A stretch of DNA of 64,000 nt from Rhododendron vialii (lineage: Eukaryota; Streptophyta; Magnoliopsida; Ericales; Ericaceae). The position numbers and the translations under genes were made by a program. Every line of letters starts with the position of its first letter. Position 1 is the first letter of the stretch. This document shows positions 47,218-58,500 of this stretch, piece after piece. The notes below the pieces were generated by a model. That model had not been told where the DNA came from, did not search any database, and saw only the letters and a list, made by a program, of their open reading frames with translations. Where the stretch lies: positions 15,705,001 through 15,769,000 of the forward strand of contig NC_080563.1 of NCBI RefSeq assembly GCF_030253575.1, given 5' to 3'.

Positions 47218-47460
47218 AGGTGTCAAATGGGCCGTGCCGGCACGGCATGGCACGGGCACGGGGCGGCACGACACGTCACAGGCACGGTCTTGGCCTGACA
47301 CGACACGGTTTTAGTGGGCCGGGGGCACGACACAGGCACGGCATGGAAGTTGGATTGGTACAGCACGACACGGGCACGGAAAGTGGATAGGAACGGCACG
47401 GCACGACACGGTTTTAGCTGGGCATAGGCATGGGCACGACACGGGGCACGAAAGGGCACT
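47218..47460. repeat. GGCACG-rich element end
   Basis: It starts AGGTGTCAAATGGGCCGTGC and carries many GGCACG and ACACGG words, a layout typical of plant hAT-like non-autonomous ends. No matching opposite end was recognised. The open frames here come from the repeat. Confidence 0.5.
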
Positions 47461-47859
47461 GGAAAACAAATAAAAAATTAAATAAGCCAAATGATTTTAA
47501 AAGCTCCTTCGTCAGCATGTAGATTCATTAATAGAAAAATGAACATTATAAACAATCAAGTATATAACGATAAACAATTTACTTTATTTTTGGCAGGAAT
47601 GATATAATCTCTCCCACATGAAAGATAGGGATCCGATTTTCAGCTCGGGCGGCCCTCGAGTGATGCATTATAGGACTCTAATAGAATTTTCGATAAGTTG
47701 GTGCGTATAGAATATTGTGTCTCGTATGCACATAATTACATAGATCATATAAAAGGATTGAGATGGTGCCTTAGCAGACATCTCAGTCTCCAATCTCTCT
47801 TGAACTCTCACACTCTCGGTCTCTCAACGTGAGCCAAGACATCTCTGCCACGTTCCATT

Positions 47860-48357
47860 TTCTCCCAAAACCTTCTTTTTCAAAAATAATATAATTTCAA
47901 ACTCAAATATAACGAAAATGAAAAATGATTTTTCAATTTTTTTTGCACCGTTTAAAAGATCTTAATGAGATCTATCAAATTAGATCCATATTAGTAGAAA
48001 AATTATTTACTTAAATACATAATTTTTAACCTTGAAATTAAATTCTTTTTCCAAAACCGTCCCTTTTCTTGAAGTGGAACAGCACTCCGATCTCTCTTGA
48101 ACTCTCACACTCTCAGTGTGTGTTCCACTTTTTCAAAAAGTGGGTTTTTGAAAAGAAAGGTAAATTTCAAGTCAAAAAATTATGTATTTACACAAATAAT
48201 TTTTCTACCAATATGGATCTTATTTGATAGATTTCATTGAGATCTTTTATACGGTAAAAAAAAATTAAAAAATTATTTTTTATTTTCATTATATTTAAGT
48301 TTGAAAATCGTAGAAAAATAACTTTTATAAAAAGAGGCTCAGTGGAACACCCTCTCA
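47860..48357. mobile_element. Two inverted copies of the 13,358 MITE family
   Basis: One copy at about 47,860-48,075 lies in reverse orientation, ending AAGTGGAACAGC. A second at about 48,117-48,357 is forward, from GTTCCACTTTTT to AGTGGAAC. Both share ACCAATATGGATCTT and GATCTTTTA-type words with the copy at 13,358. The two copies face each other. Confidence 0.65.
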
Positions 48358-48729
48358 GTCTCTCAACGTGAGCCTCAACGATCGGATTCTGGCCTTATTT
48401 CTTCGGATTCACCGATTCGTTCACCTCTCGCACTCTCTCTGTCTCTCTCTCAATATTTCTCAAACGGTCACACAATTCTCAGACGGTCCCACCTCTCTCT
48501 GTCTCGCTGCTCACCTCTCTCTCTCTCTCTCTACTCTCAAACGGTGAGGCTGTGCGACAGTGACCATAACAAGTGGAGAGATCAGATCTGAACTCAGTGA
48601 CCATCATCATCTCACTCTCTCAACGTCTCCGTCTCTCCTACTCTCTCATCACCTCAGGTCCTCAGCTCACCGACTCACTCACCAGTCACCGTATCTCTCT
48701 CTCTCACAGGTACCTCTATCACTTCCCTC

Positions 48730-48980
48730 TCCAGTCTCCACTTATCGTTATCTACTGTAATTAGGGTTTCTGAAATTAGGGTTTTGACCTGGTTTTTGAA
48801 ATTAGGGTTACGAAATTAGTGCTTTTGTTAATTGTTACTAATTTCTGAAATTAAGGCTTTTGTTGAAATTAGTAACAAGAAATTAGGGCTTTTGTTACTA
48901 ATTTCTGAAATTGCGGTTACGAAATGGCTTTTGTTAGAAATTAGTAACAAGAAATTAGGGCTTTTCACTTTTGTTACTAA
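48730..48980. repeat. Local GAAATTAGGG / TTGTTACTAATTT repeats
   Basis: GAAATTAGGG or a close variant occurs at least six times, and TTACTAATTTCTGAAATT recurs, also with inverted copies (AATTAGTAACAA). It lies upstream of the leftmost exon-1 copy. I see no gene in 48,360-49,360. Confidence 0.7.
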
Positions 48981-49463
48981 TTTGAGTAATTTCGTATACT
49001 AGTATATTTTCGACAAATTTGTCAAAACTGATTTTGTACACACACACCTGCACTAATTTCATATGTTAGTACACACATGAACTGTTGATATTTCGTATAT
49101 TCTAGAAATGATCTGATGATTTTGTTATAGACATGCACTGTTGATATGGATTAGTTTATTTTTGCATTCTTCCATGTGATTAATCAGTCTAGTGTTGCAT
49201 ATGATTTTGTCAAATGCATCTTTTTTCTCTCTTTGGTGATTTAGGTGATATGTAGGGTCTGTGAAGCTAATTAGGGTTCCTCCCTTTGCATATGATTTTG
49301 TCAAATGCATCTTTTGTCAAATGCATCTTAGGGTTCCTCTCTTTTTCCTCTCTTTACATATGATTAACCATCGTAAAACCCCGGGTAAATCAGGCAGATG
49401 ATTGCAGAACAGAGCAAAACGAAACAAAAAATACAAAGCAGAAGTAGTACATGCCGAAGTTAC

Positions 49464-49866
49464 CACGGGTCGGGGTGGGGTTGGGAAAGAGATTTACGCT
49501 TTCTCTCAGCCAAAGCTTCATACGCGTGCTCAAGGTGCTCAAATTGCTGATAAGGTTGTACTCCAAAGGTATCGTCTTCAGTGAAAGCCAGAGGATCTAT
49601 CTCCCCGTTGAATCTGAATGCGTATATACGCACCATCACCGTCTCCGTCTTCTTCTTTGCCAGTTTCATCCTCGAATTCGTCATTGACATCCTCATCTCC
49701 CTCTCCCTCTTTCCGTTCTTGGTCGTCTTGTACAGTGTCAATTAATTCCATTCTGCTATCATCACTAGCGGGTGTCTATCGAATTCAAACTGGAGAATGA
49801 ATTGCTTTCGCCGCGTTCACCATTCAACGTGTTGCTCTTTCTCATTCCTCCTCCTCCTCCAGCCAT
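49464..49866 (-). pseudogene. TFIIIC exon-1 copy A
   Basis: A leftward copy of the first exon from ATG at 49866 to a donor-like GTG/GTAAC at 49,464. A short deletion after the codons for the DTR region (49,765-49,775) breaks the frame. The C-terminal part (FGVQPYQQFEHLEHAYEAL) is still readable. No downstream exon exists in this direction. Confidence 0.85.
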
Positions 49867-50279
49867 AGTTCAAATATAGTAGTATTACTCTTGCCGTTGC
49901 AGTTCTCTCTTTATCGAACTCCTCCTGAATAGAAGTATGAAAATATAGCCTTAAGTGAGCTAAAGACACTTAAAAAGATTGTCTTTTTAGCGTCATCTTA
50001 TGTCAAACTTTTTTTTTCCAACTTTGGATCATAATTTTATATTCTTCCGATTGCTCTCATCAAGATGAATTATGTGATGACCGGAATCTAGTAAAAAAAG
50101 AAAGGCAAAAAAAACAACCAAAAAGACAGTACATAAAAGACAACAATATTCAAGCCTGTTTATGTTTCAAGAATGATAAGGGACCATCGTAAAACCTTAG
50201 GGTGAATCAGGCAGATGACTGCAGAACAGAGCAAAACGAAACCAAAAATACAAACAGGAGCAGTAAATGCCGAAGTTAC

Positions 50280-50689
50280 CGCGGGTCGGGGTGGGGTTGG
50301 GAAAGAGATTTACGCTTCCTCGCAGCCAATGCTTCATACGCGTGCTCAAGGTGCTCAAATTGCTGATAAGGCTGGACGCCAAAGGTATCGCCTTCAGTGA
50401 AAGCTAGAGGATCCATCTCTCCGTCGAATCTGAATGCATACGCACCATCACCGTCTCCGTCCTCTTCTTCGTTAGTTTCATCCTCGAATTCATCATTGCC
50501 ATCCTCATCTCCCTCTCCCTCTTTCCGTTCTTTGCCGTCTTCTACAACGTCAATTAATTCCATTCTGCTATCATCACTATCTCTTTCGCGGGTGTCTATG
50601 GAATTTAAACTGGAGACTGAATTGCTTTCGCCGCGTTCACCCTTCAACGTGCCGCTCGTTCCCATTCCTTCTCCTCGTCCTCTAGCCAT
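50280..50689 (-). pseudogene. TFIIIC exon-1 copy B, open frame intact
   Basis: A leftward copy of exon 1 with an uninterrupted frame (MARGRGEGMGTSGTLKG at its start, FGVQPYQQFEHLEHAYEAL near its end) and an intact donor GCG/GTAAC at 50,280. It has no partner exons to its left, so it can encode only the N-terminal 137 residues. It is head-to-head with copy C. Confidence 0.85.
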
Positions 50690-51078
50690 AGTTCAAATAC
50701 AGTAGTATACTCTTGCCGTTGCAGTTCTCTCTTTATCGAACTCCTCTTTCTACCCCTTGATTACTCCTCCTCTTTACTCTTTCAAACCAAACCAGGCCCT
50801 ATTTGATCCACACACCAACCCGAGTTCAAAGACCAAGTTCTCTTAAAGGAAACCCAAACAATTGAGGTGGGATCAAATAGGAAACTTGGTCTTTATCCCA
50901 CCTCAATTGTTTAGGTTTCCTTTAAGAGAACTTGGTCTTTGAACTCGGGTTGGTGTGTGGATCAAATAGGGCCTTGTTTGGTTTGAAAGAGGAAAGAGGA
51001 GGAGTAATCAAGGGGTAGGAGGAGGAGTTCGATAAAGAGAGAACTGCAACGGCAAGAGTATGCTACTGTATTTGAACT

Positions 51079-51416
51079 ATGGCTGGAGGAGGAGGAGTAT
51101 GGCTGGAGGAGGAATGGGAACGAGCGGCACGTTGAATGGTGAACACGGCAAAAGCAATTCATTCTCCAATTTGAATTCCATAGACACCCGCGAAAGAGAG
51201 TGATAGCAGAATAGAATTAATTAACGTTGTACAAGACGACCAAGAACTGAAAGAGGGAGATGAGGATGTCAATGATGAATTCGAGGATGAAACTGACGGA
51301 GATGGTGCGTATGCATTCAGATTCGACGGGGAGATGGATCCTTTGGCTTTCACTGAAGACGATACCTTTGGCTGAGAGGAGCGTAAATCTCTTTCCCATC
51401 TCCACCCCGACCCGCG
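51079..51416 (+). pseudogene. TFIIIC exon-1 copy C
   Basis: A rightward copy of exon 1 starting ATGGCTGGAGG. Short deletions (one near 51,195 giving an early stop, one removing the FGVQPYQQFE region near 51,372) break it. The donor GCG/GTAAC is kept. Confidence 0.85.
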
Positions 51417-51795
51417 GTAACTTCGGCATTTACTGCTCTTGCTTTGTATTTTTTGTTTCGTTTTGCTCTGTTCTGTAGTCATCTGCTTGATTCACCCTCG
51501 GGTTTTACGATGGTCCCTTATCATTCTTGAAACATAAAGAGGCTTTTATGTACTGTCTCTTTGGTTTTTTTTTTGCCTTTTTTTTAAAACTAGATTCCGG
51601 TCATCACATAGTTCGTTTTATGAGAGCAATCGGAAGAATATAAAATTATGATCCAAAGTTGGAAAAAAAAAGTTTACATAAGATGACGCTAAAAAGACAA
51701 TCTTTTTAAGTGTCTTTAGCTCACTTAGGGCTATATTTTCATGTTCGATAAAAGAGAGAACTGCAACGGCAAGAGTATACTACTGTATTTGAACT

Positions 51796-52149
51796 ATGGC
51801 TGGAGGAGTAGGAATGGGAACGAGCGGCACGCGAAAGCAATTCATTCTCCAGTGTGAATTCCATAGACACCCGCGAAAGCGATAGTGATGATAGCATAAT
51901 GGAATTAATTGGCGACCAAGAACGGAAAGAGGGAGATGAGGATGTCAAATGATGAATTCAAAGATGAAACTGACGGAGACGGTGATGGTGCGTATATACG
52001 CATTCAGATTCGACGGGGAGATGGATCCTCTGGCTTTCACTGAAGATGATATCTTTGGAGTCCAGCCTTATCTGCAATTTGAGCACGCGTATGAAGCTTT
52101 GACTGAGAGGAAGTGTAAATCTCTTTCCCAAACCCCACCCCGACCCGCG
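51796..52149 (+). pseudogene. TFIIIC exon-1 copy D
   Basis: A rightward copy with a 17-nt deletion after the codons for GTSGT (near 51,830) that shifts the frame. Later residues such as FGVQPYLQFEHAYEAL remain readable, and the donor is kept, so it could still act as a non-coding alternative first exon. Confidence 0.85.
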
Positions 52150-52526
52150 GTAACTTCGGCATTTACTGCTCTTGCTTTGTATTTTTTGTTTCGTTTTGCT
52201 CTGTTTTGTAGTCATCTGCCTGATTCACCCTAGGGCTTTACAATGGTCCCTTATCATTCTTGAAACATAAAGAGGCTTGAATATTGCTGTCTTTTTGGTT
52301 GTTTTTCTTGCCTTTATTTTTTTACTAGATTCCGGTCATCTCATAGTTCGTCTTGATGAGAGCAATTGGAAGAATATATAATTTTGATCCAGAGTTGGGA
52401 AAAAAAAGTTTGACATAAGATGACACTAAAAGACAAATCTATTTAAGTGTCTTTAGACAATCTATTTAGGAGTAGTATCGAACTGCAATGGCAAGAGTAT
52501 ACTACTGTATTTGAACTATTTGAACT

Positions 52527-55500
52527 ATGGCAGGAGGAGGAATGGGAACAAGCGGCACGTTGAATGGTGAACGCGGCGAAAGCAATTCATTCTCCAGTTT
52601 GAATTCCATGGACACCTGCAAAAGAGATAGTGATGATAGCAGAATGGAATTAATTGATGCTGTACAAGACGACCAAGAACGGAAAGAGGGTGAGGGAGAT
52701 GAGGATGTTAATGATGAATTCGAGGATGAAACTGACGAAGAAGAAGATGGAGACGGTGATGGTGTGTATGCATTCAGATTCGACGGGGAGATGGATCCTC
52801 TGGCTTTCACTGAAGACGATACCTTTGGAGTCCAACCTTATCAACAATTTGAGCGCCTTGAGCACGCGTATGAAGCTTTGGCTGAGAGGAAGCGTAAATC
52901 TCTTTCCCAACCCCACCCCGACCCGCGGTAACTTCGGCATTTACTGCTCCTGCTTTGTTTTTTTTGTTTCATACTTCTCCTATTCCGAAGGATGCAATGT
53001 AAATATTTGGACCAAGTCTAGTAAAAATTTGATGCAGCGGAATTCACGAGAGGCTAGTTAGTGTACTAACCCAAACGAGATAAACAACTCGTCGCAACGT
53101 GCAAACCTTGCGCACAAGGAAGAAAGAGAGAAACTCTGCGATATTATTGATTAAAAGCTGAATAAACTCTAGGTTACAAACCCTTATATAGGCCGAAAAC
53201 CTTAAAAATAAACTTGGAAAATAAAAAGTAATAGAATTTGGGGCTTTTCCTAAAATTGAAAACGGGAAAGAAAAACATGACTTTTCCAAAAAAGAATCAA
53301 TTTAAAAGGAATTACGGTCTAAGAGTTATTAATGAAACAAATCTTTTCTAAAACGGTAAAATAATGCAATTGAAGGCCTAAAAGAAGGAATTAGGCCGAA
53401 AAACACCATCAGTCACGATTTAGGGGGGTGAGTATTGACCGCAGCGCGAAAATAAGTCAGCTTGCCAAGTTTGGGCCTATTCCGAGCTCGTCCGAATTTT
53501 GCCAAATTGTGTAATCTAAAATTGAACACCGCTTCGGCTTCTGAGGGCTTGGTCCAGCTGATCATGGAATTGGGCCTCCACGTGTTCTACATCAAAATTA
53601 AGAGAAAACAACAGAAAGAACTGTACAAAAAAGACGGCAAAGATTTAAACCAAATAAACTCTCCTATTCAATTTCCTTTGAGGTTACTGAAAATTGAAAC
53701 GATTACTTGGTGATAGCTGTTTCGTTGAAATATTTTGTCGATATCTCTTTCGTTGAAACGTTACATGTGGATAGTGCTCTGGTGCTAGTATTGGCTGTTT
53801 TGATTGCGGTTCTGGATTAGTAGGGATAACCCTAACCCCAATTTTTCATTCTGAAGTGACAGATTGGGCTAGACTATTTCAAATTTCTCCAATCCCAGGA
53901 AGTTAATCTCAATCAAATGATTAGCACAGAGAAACACTATAGAATGAAAACTCACAACATCCATGTGCAAATTGTTGAGTCCCATGATCTTTCAATCCAT
54001 TGTTGGCATCCATTTGGTGTGTCCCATATCCCATACGTGTCGCCGGATACGGTAGCGAGTGTCGGTACTACATAGCTGGTGGTTATTGGCTGGATTTCAA
54101 GCAGGCACACAGCCTTCCCAATTGACATCTTATCTTTGCAAAGTTGTATACTTGTATTTTCATTAGTATATTGGCCTTAGTGCTCCTGTAGTTTGGCTGG
54201 TGTTTGTGTTTCCATATTCAGATGAATACTTCTTAATGATCAGTGTTCTAGTCATACGCATTGCAAACTTGAAGTGTACTCTCATTTTATCAAGTTTCTT
54301 TGGTAGTGAAAGCCCACTTAAGAAGTCAAGGCAAGAGGGTTTCAATGGAGCGAGCATGGAAGAAATAATGGAAGTCATGAACTATGGTCGTCGGAAGAGA
54401 TCAAAGAAGGTATTGTGATTATTGGTCATTTCTTTGCTGCCATAGTTTAGAACTTCATGGTTAGTTAATCTCCTAGGCGTGTAGTAGCCACTAAACCTAC
54501 TAGTGTGAGAGTTAGAAGACAACAAAAGCAACTATCAAGATGATTATGCTATTACTTAGTAAGTTTTCTTGCGGACACTAATTTTGAGACGGCCCACTTT
54601 CCATCTAATTAAAGAGAAACAGGTTTCTTGGTCTATCAAAGTCGAAATAGTCACCCTGAAGAAACATGGATGGACCACTTTTAAGTCTTTAACAATATGG
54701 GTGGATTGGATCAACTTATGGGTGTGAGTCCCTGACATGTGAAAATGTTGACAAGCGATCATGAATTTGATTAATCAAATCCAAGGTTTTTTCTAGGAGT
54801 GAGGCACATTTTCTTTTATATTGGAGAATCGGAAATCTCATCCATTGAAAAGTTCAAGTTTACGGGGTTCTATGTTAACTTTTTCTTTGGGCAAACGCTT
54901 TGCAAGAGTTGTCAAGCATTTTTTAAGATTCTCGTGGAGATTATTAAGCACTTCAACAACTATTGATTCATCTCCACATTCTCACATGGTGTTTACAGAC
55001 CCACATACCTATGTCAAATGTTGGTACATGTTAAAGTGTTTGCCTTAACCAATTAATATTTTCAAGGACACAAATATTTGCGTTTCTTTATCTTATCATT
55101 TATTTTCTTAGTTGGTGTTTACAAGTTGACAAAGCGTTTCACCCCTACGATATCAGTTTTTTTTTATGAAATATGAATTAATAGATGGTAAACTCAGATT
55201 TCACTTTTTGATTGGCTGTAAACTCAGATATCTTGGCATACCATTTGAGCCTTCTTGCGAGAAAGGAAAATGGTATCGTTGTCTGTAATGCGAAACTTAA
55301 ACACAATCCCCACCGAAAGCATTAACTAAGCCCACTTCTTAGCTTTATCAGCAAGACTATGCCACATATCTGCCAATAATGTTGGTGTACTGGGGATTAC
55401 TCACTTGTCTAAGGCGCCCAGTAGCTTTATACAGGTCCTAGAACGGAACCCCACTAATGCAATCCCTCCATCTCTCTCTCTCCAAAACCTTACTTTTTAC

Positions 55501-58500
55501 CCCATATCCAAAAATCTTCAATTGACATGGTTAAAGAGTTTCTCAAAGTCCGCCTTGAAAAGAATTTGTTCCTCGTTACATGAATCAATACCCCACCACC
55601 TCATTCATTGTCAATGCAACATCCAAACTATCATGCCTCTTAAATCATTGAATATTTCCTAACATTGTTTCCATCCCTTAGTTAAAACTGACAAGTCTAG
55701 GAGAGTAAGGATTTTTTTGAAAAAAATTCTTATTTTATTTCCTCAGGAAGACCTTCTCCTTATAATCTGGAATATTCTATAAAACAAATGTTTACAGCTA
55801 CCGATTCCCGAATATTAAGATATTTGCACTTAATTCCCTCATTGCAAGCGATCATATGAGTCAATTTTCCTGCAGTATGGAAATCAACTCTTGAAAGTCA
55901 TTTTTGACAAAAACCATAGGAAAAAATTTGTACGGAGCTGACTAAACTTGGCCATTTCCCCGTTTTCAAAGAACTCTTCCTATTAGGAGTTAAATGTACA
56001 ATTCACCTCAAAGTTCCATTGTATCACTCTTGAAAACCTTCCAACAATCGAAGGTTAACCCATCCAGACCTTAGTTGCATGGAGCGGGAGCGGGAGCAGG
56101 GGAATATAGAAACTCCCAAAGTTGTGAGCGTGAAAGGAACGTGTACATATATTACAAAAACAATGTATCATAGAATACAAAATTTAAAAGTACAATCGTT
56201 TTAGGGGGTAAAAATATGGGCCAAGTCCACCATAAGTTTAAGAAATTTGTTATTGTTAAAATATATGTTTTCTTTTCAAATATCATCACTTGGGGATGTA
56301 CGAGTTCATCAAAGACCAATTCATAAAGCCAAGTAATAAATTCCTATTTTTCAGACACCAGGATCGTACAAAAGCTCCCATCTTCTCAAGGTGCGTGCTC
56401 TCATCTTAGTGGGAGCGGGCTTCCGTCAAGCTCCTTAGTTTGGGAGCGTAGGAGCGCGCTCCTAAGGTGGAGTGGCGCCACTTTAGGAGCTCCCTGCTAC
56501 TAAGATCGAGACCGTGGCCTTATCCCTTTCATGATTTTCTCTTTCATTTTGTTAAATATTGCATCTAACTTACACATTTTGGTGATAGTTGGCATGTGGC
56601 ATCTACAATGCATGTTATATCACATTCTGTTCTTGTTCCATGTACTACGTGCTTTTATTTCTTGTGCAGTCTAGGAAGAGAGGGAGGCGGAAGGGATCAA
56701 AGAATAAACTAAATCCAGAAGTAACACGAAAGCTTGGTGATGCTACACTTCACTATGCACATGGCCGATATGAAGAGGTGCGGTGCTAATATATCTTTTG
56801 TGGAAGTTTGGGGCCTCAATTGGCTTATCTATGTTTTTCGGTCTAGCAAATTTTATACGTAAAAAGTTTTTGGCCAACTTTTTAACTAGTTTATGAGACA
56901 ATGTAAAGCTGAATAATTAGTTTACGTATCGCCATGTCATATTCATATTCGTATCGATATCTACAAGTCCTCAAATTTTACATTTGATGCGTCTGACCAT
57001 TAGTTATATCTATTCTCCATGTCAAATGGATTGTAACAAAACCCTTTTGACATGAAATTACCGTGCTTATTGGGAAGGCTAAAGATTTTGTGGTAGATTG
57101 ACACCCATAGAATAGGTTATTGTTTATGGTTTCTAGGGTAGACTTTATCTTAATTGTATCTAGTTTATAGTTTCAATAGTGTCCATCCCAGTGAACTTAT
57201 GGCACCTCAGTATTTATATTCCTCGAGAAATCCTCCTATCTGCCTATGCATGGCTGGTATGTAGGTTCTTGTTCATGTTGAACTTCAGAACAATGTGGTT
57301 AGGTCGCCAAGAGTAGTTCAAAGAACCTTGTTTCCCCCCTCGAGAAGTAACAGTGATTCCAGACCATAATTTTATGTTTTTAAGAATTTCTTGAGGGGTG
57401 ATTGGGTTGAATCCTGGAGAATGGTGGAGGCATGCTCAAAGATGCGGATAGATTGGATAGTGAAGGATATATAATCTGGTTTAGCACTGTACCGAAGAAC
57501 TTGTTTCATGATTATGAACAAAGCAATGCTTCAGTTTTTCAAGAATTTTATGAAGCATATATTCTAAATTGTCAAGCCTAGAATCAGTTGAAGATGAGCC
57601 TTTTCCTTACCTTGGAAGGACTTTTACAATCTTCCATATATGTACCTTAGTGGATTTCTTTTATTCAATCCTATTGGCAGATACCCAAAGAACAAATAAC
57701 ATGTGATTTGAGGATAATTTTTTAGTTTGTGAAGAGCTTTAATCAATTTCATGCTGAACTTAACTAGGTGTATTGTATTTTCCTGATGAATAATTGTAAA
57801 TGTAGTACAATGTACAGTTGTCTTACTAGTTTAGTTTTTATTGTTTCTAATTTTCATTTTCTTCACTAGTGCGTTAGCTGACATTTACGACAGTACTACC
57901 ATTGATTAGTACCAAAATAAGGGATATTCACTCGGGAAGGGCACCCCTTTGAGTAAAAGCTGACCAAAATGAGTGCATGTTGAACATTTGTTCTTGCAGG
58001 TATACATGTCGGTGAGTAAAAATATTATTTTGATGACTACAATACTCTTGGCATTAGACCTGAGAGAGTATGCTGAACGGTGTTATTAGGTGCAATGCCA
58101 ATAATGTGGTCTTAGCTAGGTCAAATCAATTGAGTAGGACTATAGGTGATAGATTCCTCAAGATACTAGTTGACTATCAGACTAAGCGAGTAACAATAGG
58201 TTGTCTAAGCTTTCTTACGTTCATCTACCATGAAGTGAATGTTTTGAGGTATCATCAGGATTCAAGTTATCATCTCGTGCCTGGATTATCGACAGAAATC
58301 TTGCTCTATTATCTTGCAATGCCTTCACTTATGGATCATCCTAGGATTAAATGGTAGAGTTTTTTTTGTCTTCTTCTTTTTATCCCCTAAACTATGCACC
58401 TTTTCTCTACTTAGTCCTTAAACTATCAATTTGATAACCCCTCAACTATCATACCGTTACCTACTTAGTCCAATAGATAACGGAAATTAGAAATATTTGG

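Larger units (their letters stand above)
49368..52380. repeat. Imperfect palindrome of TFIIIC promoter plus exon-1 units
   Basis: Left and right halves are inverted copies around a centre at about 50,884, with loop 50,874-50,894 between GAGGTGGGAT and ATCCCACCTC. Each half holds two units of about 720-820 bp, each made of upstream sequence, the first exon of the TFIIIC gene and the start of its intron. The innermost start codons (50,689 minus and 51,079 plus) are exactly symmetric about the centre. The intact unit at 52,527 continues the right-hand series. Confidence 0.9.

Noticed and set aside
47184..47459. Open frames rich in Arg, His and Gly
   Set aside because: They follow from GGCACG/ACACGG repeats.
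52654..53061. Alternative frame of 135 codons over TFIIIC exon 1
   Set aside because: It overlaps the true exon in another frame and its end runs into the intron; the same shadow appears in the other exon copies.
58070..58357. Frame of 95 codons in TFIIIC intron 3
   Set aside because: No motif, no splice support, and it ends at the MULE insertion.
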